Shown here: piece by piece, positions 34,601 through 43,500 of the stretch
How the letters are laid out: every line of letters starts with the position of its first letter
Numbering within the stretch: position 1 is the stretch's first letter
The notes under the pieces: model-generated
Database searches by the model: none
What the model saw: the letters and a program-made list of their open reading frames with translations, nothing else
What the model was told of the DNA's origin: nothing
Made by a program: the position numbers and the translations under genes
Assembly (NCBI GenBank): GCA_964594065.1
Contig: CAZQKX010000003.1
Span: 1 to 64,000, forward strand
Direction: 5' to 3'
From: 4572-13 sp964594065
GTDB taxonomy: Bacteria > Planctomycetota > Phycisphaerae > Sedimentisphaerales > Anaerohalosphaeraceae
Length of the DNA: 64,000 nucleotides

Positions 34601-35923
34601 GACAGCCCATGGCGTGCGGTGACGGATCTTGTCGCAGAGCTTCAGCCGAATATGGTCTTTATGGGCCCTGAAACGTGGGTACCCGGCAACGAAACAGGCC
34701 ATGTGGTTTATCCTATGTGGAATGCTGTTAAGACTATTGATGGAACAAATTACAGCCGTCCTGCAACAATACAGACGGATACTTCGGTTCAAAATGACTA
34801 TGGTTTGTTGGAGACCGATGTCTATACGGGTCATCCGCTGGGTGATTTCTGGCGTGTTCGTGAGTGTACGACCAGTAAGGGATTTGATCATGGCGGCTGG
34901 TTCTGGCACAGGGGACTGCGTGATATCCCGATTGAGTACCGTGTGGATCTTTATTGCCGTACCGTTGGGCTTGGAGCTAATACGATCATTAATCTTCCGC
35001 CTAATACCAAGGGATTGATCGATGACAATACAGCCAAAGCTGCAAAGGCTTTTGGGAATGAGATCAAAAGGCGTTTTTCAACTCCGGTTGCTCAGACAAA
35101 AGGCATTCAGACTGGAGATGTTGTAGAACTGAAGTGGGACAAGCCTTGTCATATCGATCATATTATAACAATGGAAAACATTGCTAACGGTCAAAAAATC
35201 TCTAAATATGTTTTGGAGGCTTTTGTTGATGGTAAGTGGCAGGCATTGAAGCCTCGCAATTTACAATTGGCTGCACATTACAAGCCTGAGACCTTTAATC
35301 CAGATCCGGGTTTTGAGACGATCGGCCACAAAAAAATTGATCGTGTTAGTTCTGTTTATACAAACCATATTCGCTTCCGCTGTCTGGATTCGGTTGTCAA
35401 GCCAGTTGAGATTCGAAGCCTGGCAGTTTACAATGTCTATGAACGTATCCTTGATCTGAAAGCTGATCAGCCGGCGTATCTTGGGCAGGTTCCTTTTGTT
35501 GATGTTCACTTTGATACCCGTTCATACTCTTTCCCTGGCTTTAAGCCACGTTTCCGGGAGTATCTCGACGGCAAAAAGTACGAACACTCAATTATAATGC
35601 CCCCCTATAAGGAGGGGACACCCAGTTCCGTGACATTCTTCCTGGATGTTTTACCGGTTCAATACAAAACGTTTAAAGCAACCATTGGACTACCGGATAA
35701 ATTGGCTCGCGGCAAAGGTTCAGTTGGTTTCCAGGTCGAGTTGATGCATGATGGTCAGTGGAAACAGGTCTATCGCAGCAAAGTGTTCAAAGGCGGCGAT
35801 GCCCCGGAAAACATTGAAATTGATTTGAATGGAGCAGAGGCGATTCGCCTTCGTACCACCGATGCCGGTGACGGGCGTAATTCTGACCACGCAACATGGG
35901 GCAATCCGAGACTGACCAATTAA
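31640..35923 (+). CDS. Secreted double alpha-L-fucosidase, GH95-GH29 fusion with C-terminal NPCBM-like domain
   Basis: 1427-residue secreted enzyme, signal peptide 1-23. GH95 module about 25-790: VTLWYDKPATAWHEATPIGNGRMGAM, NINAELNTWPVETGNLAECH near 387 (Asn pair), CPAISFEESF near 505 (acid Glu candidate), DGNMGTAAGMTEM near 693 (catalytic Asp). GH29 module about 805-1170: FADWEVGAFFHYTLNPF, AKYAVLTARHEGGFCLWPS, GLYHTASH, and IDFMWSDHWN near 975 carrying the nucleophile-position Asp. It is followed by a discoidin-like stretch and a terminal NPCBM-type module (FKATIGLPDK, IEIDLNGAEAIRLRTTDAGDGRNSDHATW). GH95 enzymes invert and cleave alpha-1,2-fucose or galactose; GH29 enzymes retain. Having both in one chain suggests attack on multiply fucosylated glycan such as fucoidan or mucin-like polymers. 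AAGGAA precedes the ATG. Confidence 0.9.
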   Translation: MKSIIRSIFLLLIVISSLTTLEAAELSRNKVTLWYDKPATAWHEATPIGNGRMGAMMFGQPTEEVFYLNEDTVWSGEPHDYTNVGAHQYLEQLRQLIRDEKYDEAKEFGAKHLLGVPKSQQGYQSLGKLHLKFAGQQPYTNYHRQLDMSAGLVDVQYQINDAVYTRQILASNPDQVIAMQLDCDKPGKITFEAKFSTEHEKHSVKQIGKDILVIEGFTSSRSGLGGKLHFQGQLHVQPKGGTIVVKDGVLSVTGADSATLRIVAATNYVNYKDISADPEKRCSDYLANALKSDFDQIKQRHIADHSKLFNRVSIDLGATDKDLNTPTNKLIEKIRAGKHSALIEQQVYQFARYMTIAGARPGTQPLNLVGIWAEGLNAPWGGKWTLNINAELNTWPVETGNLAECHQPLLMLLEDLRVTGTKVAKEHYNCRGFVAHHNTDLWRGSAPVDTAIHGLWTTGGAWLTRHIYEHYDFSRDTEYLKKYYPTIKQAALFFVDFLTEDQDGYLSTCPAISFEESFRKKDGTPGRLTYGPTMDNQILRDLFTNCIMASEVLDIDADFRKQIKEIMSKLRPIQIDPDTGRIREWAFAAEKAFRGNGNSGQTAPIWGVSPGRQITPKDTPKLAQAAIKYLNFHIPRTFGYETEGSWVTGTRINAWARLGQNKEAYKELEKIATRRLWPNLMMSFYGKNYFQIDGNMGTAAGMTEMLMQSHRLTDDNQPIIDLLPTLPKAWPTGSVKGLRGRGAFVVDIAWKDGKLEKVIIQSLKGVPLTIHYSGKTIQFKTEAAKTYKLDGKLSHIQAEQIILAKPSAKQLEFADWEVGAFFHYTLNPFTGQEHGDGKEPPSKFNPTELDVDQWLRTAKDMGAKYAVLTARHEGGFCLWPSKTTDYTIANSPYKKDLVKEFVDGCRRHGLKVGLYHTASHDAHTQLSWHEGKIGWGKERDELVEKAYKDMGRMEFHKKVQVEQMRELLTWYGPIDFMWSDHWNAQDPDSPWRAVTDLVAELQPNMVFMGPETWVPGNETGHVVYPMWNAVKTIDGTNYSRPATIQTDTSVQNDYGLLETDVYTGHPLGDFWRVRECTTSKGFDHGGWFWHRGLRDIPIEYRVDLYCRTVGLGANTIINLPPNTKGLIDDNTAKAAKAFGNEIKRRFSTPVAQTKGIQTGDVVELKWDKPCHIDHIITMENIANGQKISKYVLEAFVDGKWQALKPRNLQLAAHYKPETFNPDPGFETIGHKKIDRVSSVYTNHIRFRCLDSVVKPVEIRSLAVYNVYERILDLKADQPAYLGQVPFVDVHFDTRSYSFPGFKPRFREYLDGKKYEHSIIMPPYKEGTPSSVTFFLDVLPVQYKTFKATIGLPDKLARGKGSVGFQVELMHDGQWKQVYRSKVFKGGDAPENIEIDLNGAEAIRLRTTDAGDGRNSDHATWGNPRLTN

Positions 35924-36081
35924 ATCTATCTACGTTGCCTTTACTGCAATCAAAGCAATGGTAATCGATGATATTATTCTTGTTATAAAAAACCGGAACG
36001 ATCGCACAGCAAAACAGTACTTAACAATGCTGATGACATGGATAATAAATAAGTATCTGATGGGATTTATTAAATCAAATC

Positions 36082-37437
36082 TTACAAGCCATATTCTTTG
36101 ATTTTGCGGTAGAGGGTACGTTCACCGATCTGCAAAATCTTGGCGGCTTCAGAGCGGTTATGGCCTGTCAGTTCAAGCGTTTGACGGATGTGTTCCTTTT
36201 CCACCTCCTCAAGCGACTTGCCGAGCATTGAATCCAGACCTGAACCGTCAGCCGGAAGTACGGACGCTGTTAATTGTTTGATGCGTGAAATCTCCGGCGG
36301 TAAATCTTTCAAATCAAGCGTGTCGGCCTCACACATTACGACCATGGTCCGGATCACATTCCGCAATTGACGGATATTGCCCGGCCAGGAGTAGCTCATC
36401 AGGGCACGCATCGCTGGCTCGGTAATAAGATGGATATCGGAATTGACTTCATCACAGGCTTCTTTGAGAAAATAGCCAAATAGTTCCGGAATATCCTGCG
36501 GACGATTGCGAAGCGGAGGCAGGGTTACGCTGACACCCTTGATGCGGAAATAGAGATCCTGTCGAAATTTATTATCCTCAACGAGTTTAGCCAGATCGTG
36601 ATTGGTCGCACTGATAATACGGACATCCACGCGAATCGCCGAACTGGCCCCCACCGGAAGCACAAGGCCGTCTTCCAGTACCCGCAGCAGTTTGGCCTGC
36701 ATCGACAGCGGCATATCACCGATCTCGTCCAGAAACAACGTCCCTTTATCTGCCATCTGAAACAAGCCTTTGCGGTCAGACATGGCTCCGGTAAAAGCTC
36801 CTTTGACATGCCCGAACAATTCGCTTTCAAGCAGACTTTCGGTCAGTCCCGCACAATTGATGGGATAAAATGGTTTATCGGCTCTTTTTGAATTATGATG
36901 AATCGCCTTGGCCATCAGTTCTTTACCGGTGCCGGAATCTCCTTCTATCAACACCGCCAAGTCCGTCGGGGCCACCCGCCAGAGTTTCCGGTACATCGTC
37001 TGCATCACAGGGCTTCGGCTTACCACCCCGGAAAAAACAAAGTCCTCGGAACCTTTTACGACGGGAACCGTCGGTAATGCCTGCTGGACGAGACGCATTA
37101 ATTCGTCCAGATCCAGTGGTTTTACAAGAAAATCGTACGCTCCCAGTTTAATCGCTTCTTTGCAGGCATCAAGATCTGCCACAGTGCTGGTCAAGATCAC
37201 CGGAATAGATGGGCTTTTTTCTCGGACAGCCGCCAAAACAGCAATTCCGTCATTGCCTTTTTCAAGATGAGACGAACAAATGACTAATTCCAGGGAATTT
37301 TTATCGATCTGCTCCTGTGCTTGCTGAAATGAACCGGCAATGTGAACCAGAGCCCCTCTTTTTTGAAAAGCCGAGGCCAGTTTATCAAGTAAGGATTCGT
37401 CCGAATCCACGATCAAGATGACAGCGTCTTTTCTCAT
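36082..37437 (-). CDS. NtrC-family sigma-54 activator with non-phosphorylatable receiver
   Basis: 451 residues: receiver-like domain (1-120), AAA+ sigma-54-interaction domain (about 140-370), Fis-type HTH (about 405-450, GHNRSEAAKILQIGERTLYRKIKEYGL region). The AAA+ part is intact: Walker A GDSGTGKE, GAFTGA loop, Walker B GTLFLDEIGDM, and sensor region LRNRPQDIPELF. In the receiver the phospho-acceptor Asp is replaced by Ser55 (ELVICSSHLEKGNDG) while the acidic patch (VDSDES) and Lys (FLVKPL) remain, so phosphorylation is not expected. The ATG at 37437 is preferred to a TTG six bases earlier. It lies 38 bases after the cold-shock gene on the same strand. Targets unknown. Confidence 0.92.
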   Translation of the reverse strand: MRKDAVILIVDSDESLLDKLASAFQKRGALVHIAGSFQQAQEQIDKNSLELVICSSHLEKGNDGIAVLAAVREKSPSIPVILTSTVADLDACKEAIKLGAYDFLVKPLDLDELMRLVQQALPTVPVVKGSEDFVFSGVVSRSPVMQTMYRKLWRVAPTDLAVLIEGDSGTGKELMAKAIHHNSKRADKPFYPINCAGLTESLLESELFGHVKGAFTGAMSDRKGLFQMADKGTLFLDEIGDMPLSMQAKLLRVLEDGLVLPVGASSAIRVDVRIISATNHDLAKLVEDNKFRQDLYFRIKGVSVTLPPLRNRPQDIPELFGYFLKEACDEVNSDIHLITEPAMRALMSYSWPGNIRQLRNVIRTMVVMCEADTLDLKDLPPEISRIKQLTASVLPADGSGLDSMLGKSLEEVEKEHIRQTLELTGHNRSEAAKILQIGERTLYRKIKEYGL

Positions 37438-37475
37438 TCCCAAAAGGCAGCTTGTAAAAAAATATTTTTGAGAGT

Positions 37476-37745
37476 TTAGTTTGAATCTGCTCGAGATGTT
37501 TCCAATTCCTGGTTACTGTCTTTAAGGCCTTGTTCATTCTCGGCAGAAAGCAAGCGAACCTGTTTTCCCTGCAAACCTTTATCAGAACCAATCTCCTGAT
37601 AAATCACTTGTTGCCCGCTTTTTAAACATCGAAAGCCCTTACCCTCAATGCTGGTATAATGGACAAAAACATCAACCCCTTCATCATTGACAACAAATCC
37701 AAATCCTTTGTTCGGGTCAAACCACTTAACCGTACCTACTACCAT
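37476..37745 (-). CDS. Cold-shock-domain protein with C-terminal extension
   Basis: 89-residue CspA-family RNA/DNA-binding protein. The OB-fold cold-shock domain occupies 1-66 with RNP1 KGFGFV and RNP2 VFVHYTSI. A hydrophilic tail of about 22 residues (ENEQGLKDSNQELETSRADSN) is unusual next to ordinary 67-residue Csps. Ribosome site AGGAGG is 6 bases before the ATG. The leader holds two hairpins (37767-37825). May be cotranscribed with the NtrC-type gene. Confidence 0.93.
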   Translation of the reverse strand: MVVGTVKWFDPNKGFGFVVNDEGVDVFVHYTSIEGKGFRCLKSGQQVIYQEIGSDKGLQGKQVRLLSAENEQGLKDSNQELETSRADSN

Positions 37746-37766
37746 AACAACCTCCTGTTTTTCGAC

Positions 37767-37825
37767 GCTTGATCTTGTTATTCAAGCCTCAAAACCCCGT
37801 TACTTCCACGAAACACCTGTTTCGT
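37767..37825 (-). other. Paired hairpins in the cold-shock gene leader
   Basis: On the minus strand ACGAAAC AGGT GTTTCGT (37825-37808) is a perfect 7-bp stem with 4-base loop, followed by GCTTGA/TCAAGC (37787-37767), 20 to 80 bases before the Csp start. Csp leaders are often structured and temperature-responsive in other bacteria; a role here is inferred. Neither hairpin is followed by a T run on this strand. Confidence 0.45.
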
Positions 37826-37893
37826 CACCGTTTTAACTTTACAAAAGAAAACTCAAGAGCCACCAAATCTTGATTCCATTAGTTCTTCGGCGG

Positions 37894-40014
37894 CTATGCC
37901 GGATTTTCCTGCTTTCCCTGCTTTTCCATCTCCGTCAGGGCTGCTTTCCGGCTCAATTTAAACCGTCCCTGCTCGTCAATGAGTATCAGTTTGACCGGGA
38001 CAATATCGCCGACCTTACAAACGTCTCCAACATTTTTAATGTAGTCGTTGCTCAGTTCGCTGATATGACACAGACCTTCGATCCCCGGTGAAATTTCAAC
38101 AAAAGCGCCAAATTCTTTAACGGAAACCACTTTGGCGTTTTGATATATCTTGCCAACCTTCGGAGGCGTCGTCATGGTCTCGATCATTTCCCTCGCTTCC
38201 AAATGACCGTTACCGCCGAGACAACTGATGCAAACCGTGCCATCCTCTTCGATCTCGATCAACGAACCGGTTTTTTCCTGAATAGCCCGAATCGTCTTTC
38301 CGGAAGGACCGATGACCTTGCCGATATATTCCGGATCGATCTTGATGGAAACGATCTTCGGAGCATACTCGCTTAACTGAGGACGCGGCGATCCAATAGT
38401 CTCATGCATGATCGCCAGGATCTTCATCCGTGCCTGTCGAGCCCGTTCCAGTGCGGCCACCATAATATCATGCGGAAGGCCTTCGGCCTTAATATCCAGT
38501 TGGATGGCGGTAATGCCTTTCTCCGAGCCGGCTACTTTAAAGTCCATTTCACCAAAATGATCTTCGTCACCAATGATATCAGTCAGCAGTTCGTAACGGT
38601 CGCCATCACTGATCAGTCCCACTGAAATTCCGGCAACCGGCCGCTCGACCGGTACACCGGCGTCCAGCATTGACAGCATGCCGCCGCAAACCGATGCCAT
38701 GGAACTGGAACCGTTCGATTCGGTAATATCGGAAACAATCTTGATCGTATACGGAAAATCTTCGACATTCGGTTTGACCTGCTCCAATGCTTTTTCCGCC
38801 AGGGCTCCGTGGCCGATCTCACGTCGTCCGGGACCACGAATCATTCGGGCCTCACCGACGGAATACGGCGGAAACGTGTAGTGCAGCATAAAGTCCTGCC
38901 CGCGTTCATCCACAAGACCATCAACGATCTGCTGATCTCTGCCGGTACCCAGCGTACAAGAGACCATCGCCTGCGTTTCGCCGCGGGTAAACAGCGCCGA
39001 ACCATGCGAGCGAGGCAAAAAGGCCACCTGGCAGTCAATCGCACGAAGTTCATCGTAACCACGACCGTCCGGGCGTTTGCCTTCCAGCAACAGCTTTCTA
39101 ACAGCTTTCTTTTGGATCTTATCGTACATTCGCTTAAGTTGCGTTTTATTACAAGCAGGTTCCTCGATATCAACATACTTTTCGAGCAACTCATCAAGTG
39201 TTTTCCCAAGGGTCTCTGAACGATCCGCTTTGACCTTGATCTGGTAAGCAGCACAAACCGCTTCAAATGTTTCAGCTTCGATCGTAGCCTGAAGTTCCTC
39301 GTCCAGTTCTTTGAGCGTGATGACCTTTTCCGGGTTGATCTTGGCAACCAGTTCGTCGATCATCTCACAGATCTGGCCAATGACCCCGTGGGCGTCCTTA
39401 ATTGCATCGGCAGTAATATCCTCAGCCACTTCTTTGGCATCCACTTCGATCATGTTAATCGCGTCTTTGCGGCCACCAAGGATCAGGTTGAACTCGCTTT
39501 TTGCGCGTTCTTCATAGGTCGGGAAGATAATGTTTTGTCCTTCCACTCGACTGAGGCGACAGGCACCCAGCGGGCCTAGGAACGGTATTTTACTGATCGA
39601 AAGTGCCGCACTGGCAGCGATCATCGCCAACACATCCGGATCGTAGTCTTTGTCTGCACTGATGACCTGTGCCATGATCTGTACTTCCTCGAAGTACCCC
39701 TCGGGAAACAGAGGACGGATCGGACGGTCAATGGTTCTCGCCGTCAGAATTTCTTTCGTGGTAGGGCGCCCTTCACGCTTCATGAAACCGCCGGGGAATT
39801 TACCCGCGGCACTGTATTTTTCACGATAATCTACGCTCAGGGGGAAATAATCAATATCTTCAAAACGCGGTGGTGCCGTAACAGCCGTCACAAGGACCAT
39901 CGTGTCACCCATTTGTGCAACAATCGCACCGTGTGCCTGGCGGGCTATTTTACCGGTTTCAAGACTGATGGTCTTGCCGCAAATTTCTTTTTCTACTCTT
40001 TGTGTATTAAACAT
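37894..40014 (-). CDS. pnp: Polyribonucleotide nucleotidyltransferase (PNPase)
   Basis: Phosphorolytic 3'-5' exoribonuclease of the RNA degradosome, 706 residues. It has two RNase PH domains (about 5-230 and 310-545; RDQQIVDGLVDERGQDFMLHYTFPPYS, GRREIGHGALAEKAL, and catalytic-site residues in ISDGDRYELLTDIIGDEDHFGEMDFKVAGS), a helical linker, KH domain (about 555-615, IGKVIGPSGKTIRAIQE) and S1 domain (about 625-695, KVVSVKEFGAFVEISPGIEGL). Start taken as ATG 40014 (MFNTQRVEKE); further upstream frame has no similarity. It follows rpsO, the classic rpsO-pnp order. Confidence 0.97.
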   Translation of the reverse strand: MFNTQRVEKEICGKTISLETGKIARQAHGAIVAQMGDTMVLVTAVTAPPRFEDIDYFPLSVDYREKYSAAGKFPGGFMKREGRPTTKEILTARTIDRPIRPLFPEGYFEEVQIMAQVISADKDYDPDVLAMIAASAALSISKIPFLGPLGACRLSRVEGQNIIFPTYEERAKSEFNLILGGRKDAINMIEVDAKEVAEDITADAIKDAHGVIGQICEMIDELVAKINPEKVITLKELDEELQATIEAETFEAVCAAYQIKVKADRSETLGKTLDELLEKYVDIEEPACNKTQLKRMYDKIQKKAVRKLLLEGKRPDGRGYDELRAIDCQVAFLPRSHGSALFTRGETQAMVSCTLGTGRDQQIVDGLVDERGQDFMLHYTFPPYSVGEARMIRGPGRREIGHGALAEKALEQVKPNVEDFPYTIKIVSDITESNGSSSMASVCGGMLSMLDAGVPVERPVAGISVGLISDGDRYELLTDIIGDEDHFGEMDFKVAGSEKGITAIQLDIKAEGLPHDIMVAALERARQARMKILAIMHETIGSPRPQLSEYAPKIVSIKIDPEYIGKVIGPSGKTIRAIQEKTGSLIEIEEDGTVCISCLGGNGHLEAREMIETMTTPPKVGKIYQNAKVVSVKEFGAFVEISPGIEGLCHISELSNDYIKNVGDVCKVGDIVPVKLILIDEQGRFKLSRKAALTEMEKQGKQENPA

Positions 40015-40116
40015 GTCCACTTTTCTTTTCTGTCTGAATTTATTTGTATCCCCAACCGCAAATGGCGTAAGAATTCCATCCATCCCAGTCAGGGGTGTAA
40101 CATTAGGGAAACGAAG

Positions 40117-40383
40117 CTACTTACGCAATCCGAGTCTTGAAATGATCTCGCGGTAACGATTGATATCCTTGTTCTTGACGTATTTCAGCAACGAAGAACG
40201 GTTACCAACCATTTTAAGCAGCCCTCGTCTTGAGGAATGATCTTTTTTGTGTGTCTTCAGGTGCTCGGTCAGCTCATTGATACGGCTTGTCAGTATCGCA
40301 ATCTGCACTTCCGGCGACCCGGTGTCATTGTCACTCATCTTGAAATCAGTGATGACTTTTTCTTTTTTCTCTTTCGTCAACAT
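40117..40383 (-). CDS. rpsO: 30S ribosomal protein S15
   Basis: 88-residue primary 16S rRNA-binding protein, standard length: helix 1 (TKEKKEKVITDFKM), conserved DTGSPEVQIAILTSRINELTEHLK, HKKDHSSRRGLLKMVGNR, and YREIISRLGLRK. AAAGGAAG lies upstream of the ATG. It precedes pnp by about 100 bases. Promoter at 40465-40492. Confidence 0.98.
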   Translation of the reverse strand: MLTKEKKEKVITDFKMSDNDTGSPEVQIAILTSRINELTEHLKTHKKDHSSRRGLLKMVGNRSSLLKYVKNKDINRYREIISRLGLRK

Positions 40384-40464
40384 ACCTTAACTTCTTCCTT
40401 TCACAGCATTTACACATGGACTCACTGCCCATACCATTCTTTTACGATCTTTATCGAAACCGCC

Positions 40465-40492
40465 ATTATACAGATATGCCAAGCCAATGCAA
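40465..40492 (-). promoter_or_regulatory. Promoter of rpsO-pnp
   Basis: On the minus strand: TTGCAT (40492-40487), 16-base spacer, perfect TATAAT (40470-40465), about 80 bases before rpsO, leaving room for S15 autoregulatory structure. Confidence 0.65.
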
Positions 40493-40531
40493 ATGATTTT
40501 TGACCGTTATTTTGGATTAAAAAAAGCCTTT

Positions 40532-43500
40532 TTATTCTGACCACAACCACTGACCGGCGAAAGCAGCGAAGTCGGCAATGTCCACCTTGCCGTCAAGGTT
40601 CAGGTCGGTATCCAGCAGGTATTCGACCCGCATCCAGTTAGCACAAAGTATATCCAGATCGAGCACGCCCACCTGGTTATCATGATCCAAGTCGGCTATG
40701 TTGCCGACGGGATTGGACGACATACTCGCCTGCGGCGTGCCTCCGTAAGCCCCCATATTAACCCTGCCCCCATGCGGCCACAGTTCATTCTGCCAATCCA
40801 AATCATTCGGATCTCCTGCGTCAATACACGGACTGGTAACGTCATCAGTCACCCAAGCCCCAAACACCCGCGGCTGCAAATAATCCTCACAGAACAATAC
40901 TAAATCACCTAATCCAATCTCACAATTTCTGTCCAAATCACATTGATTCCATGGGTGCCAATAATAACATGGAGAAGAAAGAGACATCTGCCAGTTCTCA
41001 CCAATAATTCTAAAATCAACCAAATCCACTTGTTCATCCAAATTAAAATCAACTTTTGCAAATCCATCCCAGCGAAATCGTCCTGCCTGACTTTTAACGT
41101 GATAATCACCTGGAATATTATTATATAACGGGGTGTAAAGAAGGGATGCACCGGGCCTGACAATCATAGCCCATCCATCTCCGCCATCATTTGGTTCCTG
41201 AACAAACAATGGGTCAGCGTCTATATTTCCCGGCCCCCATTCGATCCAGTTCGGATCAATCAAATTCGGATCCGGCAATGTCCCATTGTATAGATATTCA
41301 TAGAAATGGTCATCAGAACCGTAAGGAAAGAAAAGAATAGAATCTTCTGCTCCCTCGATATTAGAATTGGACACATTACATTTTGGTGTTGAGAGCGGGT
41401 ATACATCTGAAAAAGCAATCTGATGTGTATCGTTTATTAGTTGAAGTGAATATTCCTGATTAAAATCATCATATTCATATTCAAAGCAGTGATTGTCTCG
41501 GATTATACAATTATTAAAAGTAACACCATATTCCTCGCATATAACCGCCGGAATTGTATTAGCTATTTCACCGATGTTAATTGAATGATTATATGCAATG
41601 GTACAATTCTCAATTTCAATGGCGGATACTGCCCCAATATAAATACAAGCAGTTTCTTTTAAATATGCCCCATAAGGATAAGCTTCCCCATATATCGTAT
41701 TTTCAGCAAACAGGCAGTTTTTAATAATTACGTCATTTAAATCATTGCCGTAAAAACGGACAATTGACATGCCGCTGTTATTAATAAATCTACAATTTTC
41801 CAAAACGGCAGAACTTTCAGAACATCTGATCACTGAATTAGAAGTCGAATAATTATCTCTGAAAACACAGTTTTTAACAACGATATTACTACGAGTACAC
41901 AGAACAACACCGGTCAGATAATTTTTAAACGTCAGGCCGTCAATGACAACTTGATTTTCATTCTCGTGCACTCTTATCCAGTTCTGAGCATGAGGACTGG
42001 AAATAATCGTCGATTCAACAATCTTCGGGTTGACTGGCTCAACGCTTCTGAGAACAATCTTTTTTTCATAAAAATTAAAATTTACATTTCCGTAATCGGT
42101 ATAGACTCCCGGATGAACAATCACATGGTCCCCATCCACCGCCGCATTAATGGCCGCCTGTATTGTGGCATATTCAATCGGCACATGCTGCTCACCGGTA
42201 CGGTGTACATGCAGCGAGACAGGCACTGTGACCGGATTGTTCGATGCATTGTTATCAGTAATCATCATTTCACAATTATAAGTAGCAACATCCAAACCCG
42301 CCGGATCCACTGTCAGTGTCACCTCGTTAGGTCCAGTCACAAACTGGCCACTCGACGGCGATACAGTAAGCCACAGGCAGTCTTCAGTAATCTCCCAATT
42401 CAACGTATCATGCCCAACATTGGATATTGACAGCGTTTGCGAAAGTATATTTGGCTCATCCACATTACGCTCAAAAAGAATAGATGCAGGTGTCACACCA
42501 ATCCCCGGCCTCAACACATCAAGCGTTACCGTTACTACTTGCGGACTGTTACTTGCATTCGGATCAGAAACCGTAAACTGACACGAATTAATCCCATATT
42601 CAGCATATGTCGGATCAATAGACAATATTATTTCATTCAGTTCTGCTACTGATTGTCCCGACATCGGTTCGGCAATCAGCCATTGACATTCTACTGGGAT
42701 ATCGATCTGCCAATTGAGCGTGCCGCCTGCTGTCAGAGGATTTTGAATCGTCAACATCTGCGATTCAATTGATTGTGTTTCTTTACTGCCCGTAAAAGAA
42801 AATATATTTGAATTAAACGAAATCGCTGGGCCAATGATATCTAAGTCAACCTGTACTGTTTTTGGACTATTAACTGCATTGGGATCAAAAAGAGTTATAT
42901 CGCAAGCATAATTACCCTGACTCAGTCCTGTAATATCAATTATGACATTAACTTCATCTTGAACAGTATGCTCAATCTCCCCCTTTGTTTTATCAAGCGT
43001 AAGCCAAGGACAATCATATACAAGGGACCATTGTAAATTTTTATCAATCCCAAGATTGGAAATTGTTAGTAGTTGAGTGTCGGGATTTTCACGTTTTTCA
43101 TAAGCAGAAATGTATATATTATTCGCATGGATATAGGGAGAGCCAAAATACACCTCACTTGCCCCCATATCAATTCTTCCACCAACCACTCGTAGATTTC
43201 CATCAATATCGAATTCGTTTGGATCAAATATAAAACTCATATCTCCTGCATTAATACACGGTGATTCACTTGACAGAAGATAATCATCATTTTCTATATC
43301 AATAAATAATGGTGAGTCATTGATATTGCTTATCCCACTTCCAGTCCAATTTTGAATGCAGCTATAACTTGGAGCTATAGAACTACTTAGTTGGGAAGTC
43401 GTATTATTCCATAAAATACTATTTACAATAGCTGTCAAACTGGAATATTCATAAATACCTCCTGGTGAATTTTTACTGATTGTACAATTTACGACTCTTA

